From NCBI GenBank assembly GCA_030830595.1, contig JAURMS010000011.1:1-5754 (forward strand): DNA of 5,754 nucleotides. The letters are read 5' to 3'. A model generated the notes under the pieces. It saw only the letters and a program-made list of their open reading frames with translations, ran no database searches and was not told the origin of the DNA. The position numbers were made by a program, and so were the translations under genes. The DNA comes from Gammaproteobacteria bacterium. Its GTDB lineage: Bacteria; Pseudomonadota; Gammaproteobacteria; Steroidobacterales; Steroidobacteraceae. Below, piece by piece: positions 5,590-5,754 of this stretch. The first letter of the stretch is position 1, and every line of letters starts with the position of its first letter.

Positions 5590-5754
5590 CTATATGAGTT
5601 CGGAAAAACCCTTCAGGAGCCCTGCCGTAACCGGTAAACCCAGGGATGCAAGTGTTTCAAGATATTCCTCTGTACTCCTCCTGGGATTTTTCAGGCGCTC
5701 GCGAATCCGCTTGGCGGCGGCTATCACTGCTCCCGGACTCAGGCCAAATTGATG
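5590..5754 (-). CDS. C-terminal fragment, probably of a PIN-domain protein (runs off the right edge)
   Basis: The minus strand is open from the window edge to a TAG at 5592-5590, giving the last 54 residues of a protein whose start lies beyond the window. The fragment reads as a well-formed tail: a helix rich in Ala and Arg (ALA-rich IAAAKRIRERLKNP, about 11-24), then STEEYLETLASLGLP (27-41), then a final helix ending GFSELI. From memory, the pattern of a charged helix, NP, (S/T)xEEYLxxL, GLPxT and a closing helix resembles the tails of PIN-domain ribonuclease-like proteins, often toxins of toxin-antitoxin pairs. The catalytic acidic residues would be upstream, outside the window, so the family call is tentative; the coding call is firmer. 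It converges on the second operon, with the two-way terminator between them. Confidence 0.6.
   Translation of the reverse strand, partial: HQFGLSPGAVIAAAKRIRERLKNPRRSTEEYLETLASLGLPVTAGLLKGFSELI

Noticed and set aside
25..5753. ATCAATTTGGCC occurs on the plus strand at 25-36 and on the minus strand at 5753-5742
   Set aside because: A 12-base match between two places in a window of this size is expected by chance, and the right copy lies inside coding sequence.

Overview
The window looks like a piece of a Gram-negative, moderately GC-rich proteobacterial chromosome. A marine or environmental gammaproteobacterium is my best guess, from protein style only; no marker gene is present. Three of the four complete genes carry N-terminal export or membrane-anchor sequences, so most of the products act in the cell envelope.

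Layout. Bases 1-122 are a control region with an inverted repeat and a putative promoter element. Bases 123-2047 hold a two-gene operon: a membrane-anchored serine hydrolase of the beta-lactamase/NylB-like fold, then, 8 bases on, a DsbA-fold protein of the 2-hydroxychromene-2-carboxylate isomerase/kappa-GST type. Bases 2048-2200 are a second control region. Bases 2201-5023 hold a second two-gene operon: an envelope-anchored PQQ-like beta-propeller protein with an extra helical C-terminal domain, and a secreted protein of unknown function with what look like Ig-like folds. Bases 5024-5589 contain no convincing gene but are rich in hairpins, including a two-way terminator and a degenerate stretch that resembles a tRNA-Gln. 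The last 165 bases encode, on the minus strand, the C-terminus of a protein that runs off the window, probably a PIN-domain protein.

How it fits together. The most striking signal is non-coding. Both operons are preceded by the same element, TGGCCGAA-WW-TGATTCCA, then exactly 18 bases, then CTAG. In each case it starts about 90 bases before the chosen start codon. This suggests the two operons share a sigma factor or regulator and form one small regulon, although their enzymology gives no obvious pathway. The second operon and the minus-strand gene at the right edge converge on the hairpin-rich region, where a two-way terminator would be expected.
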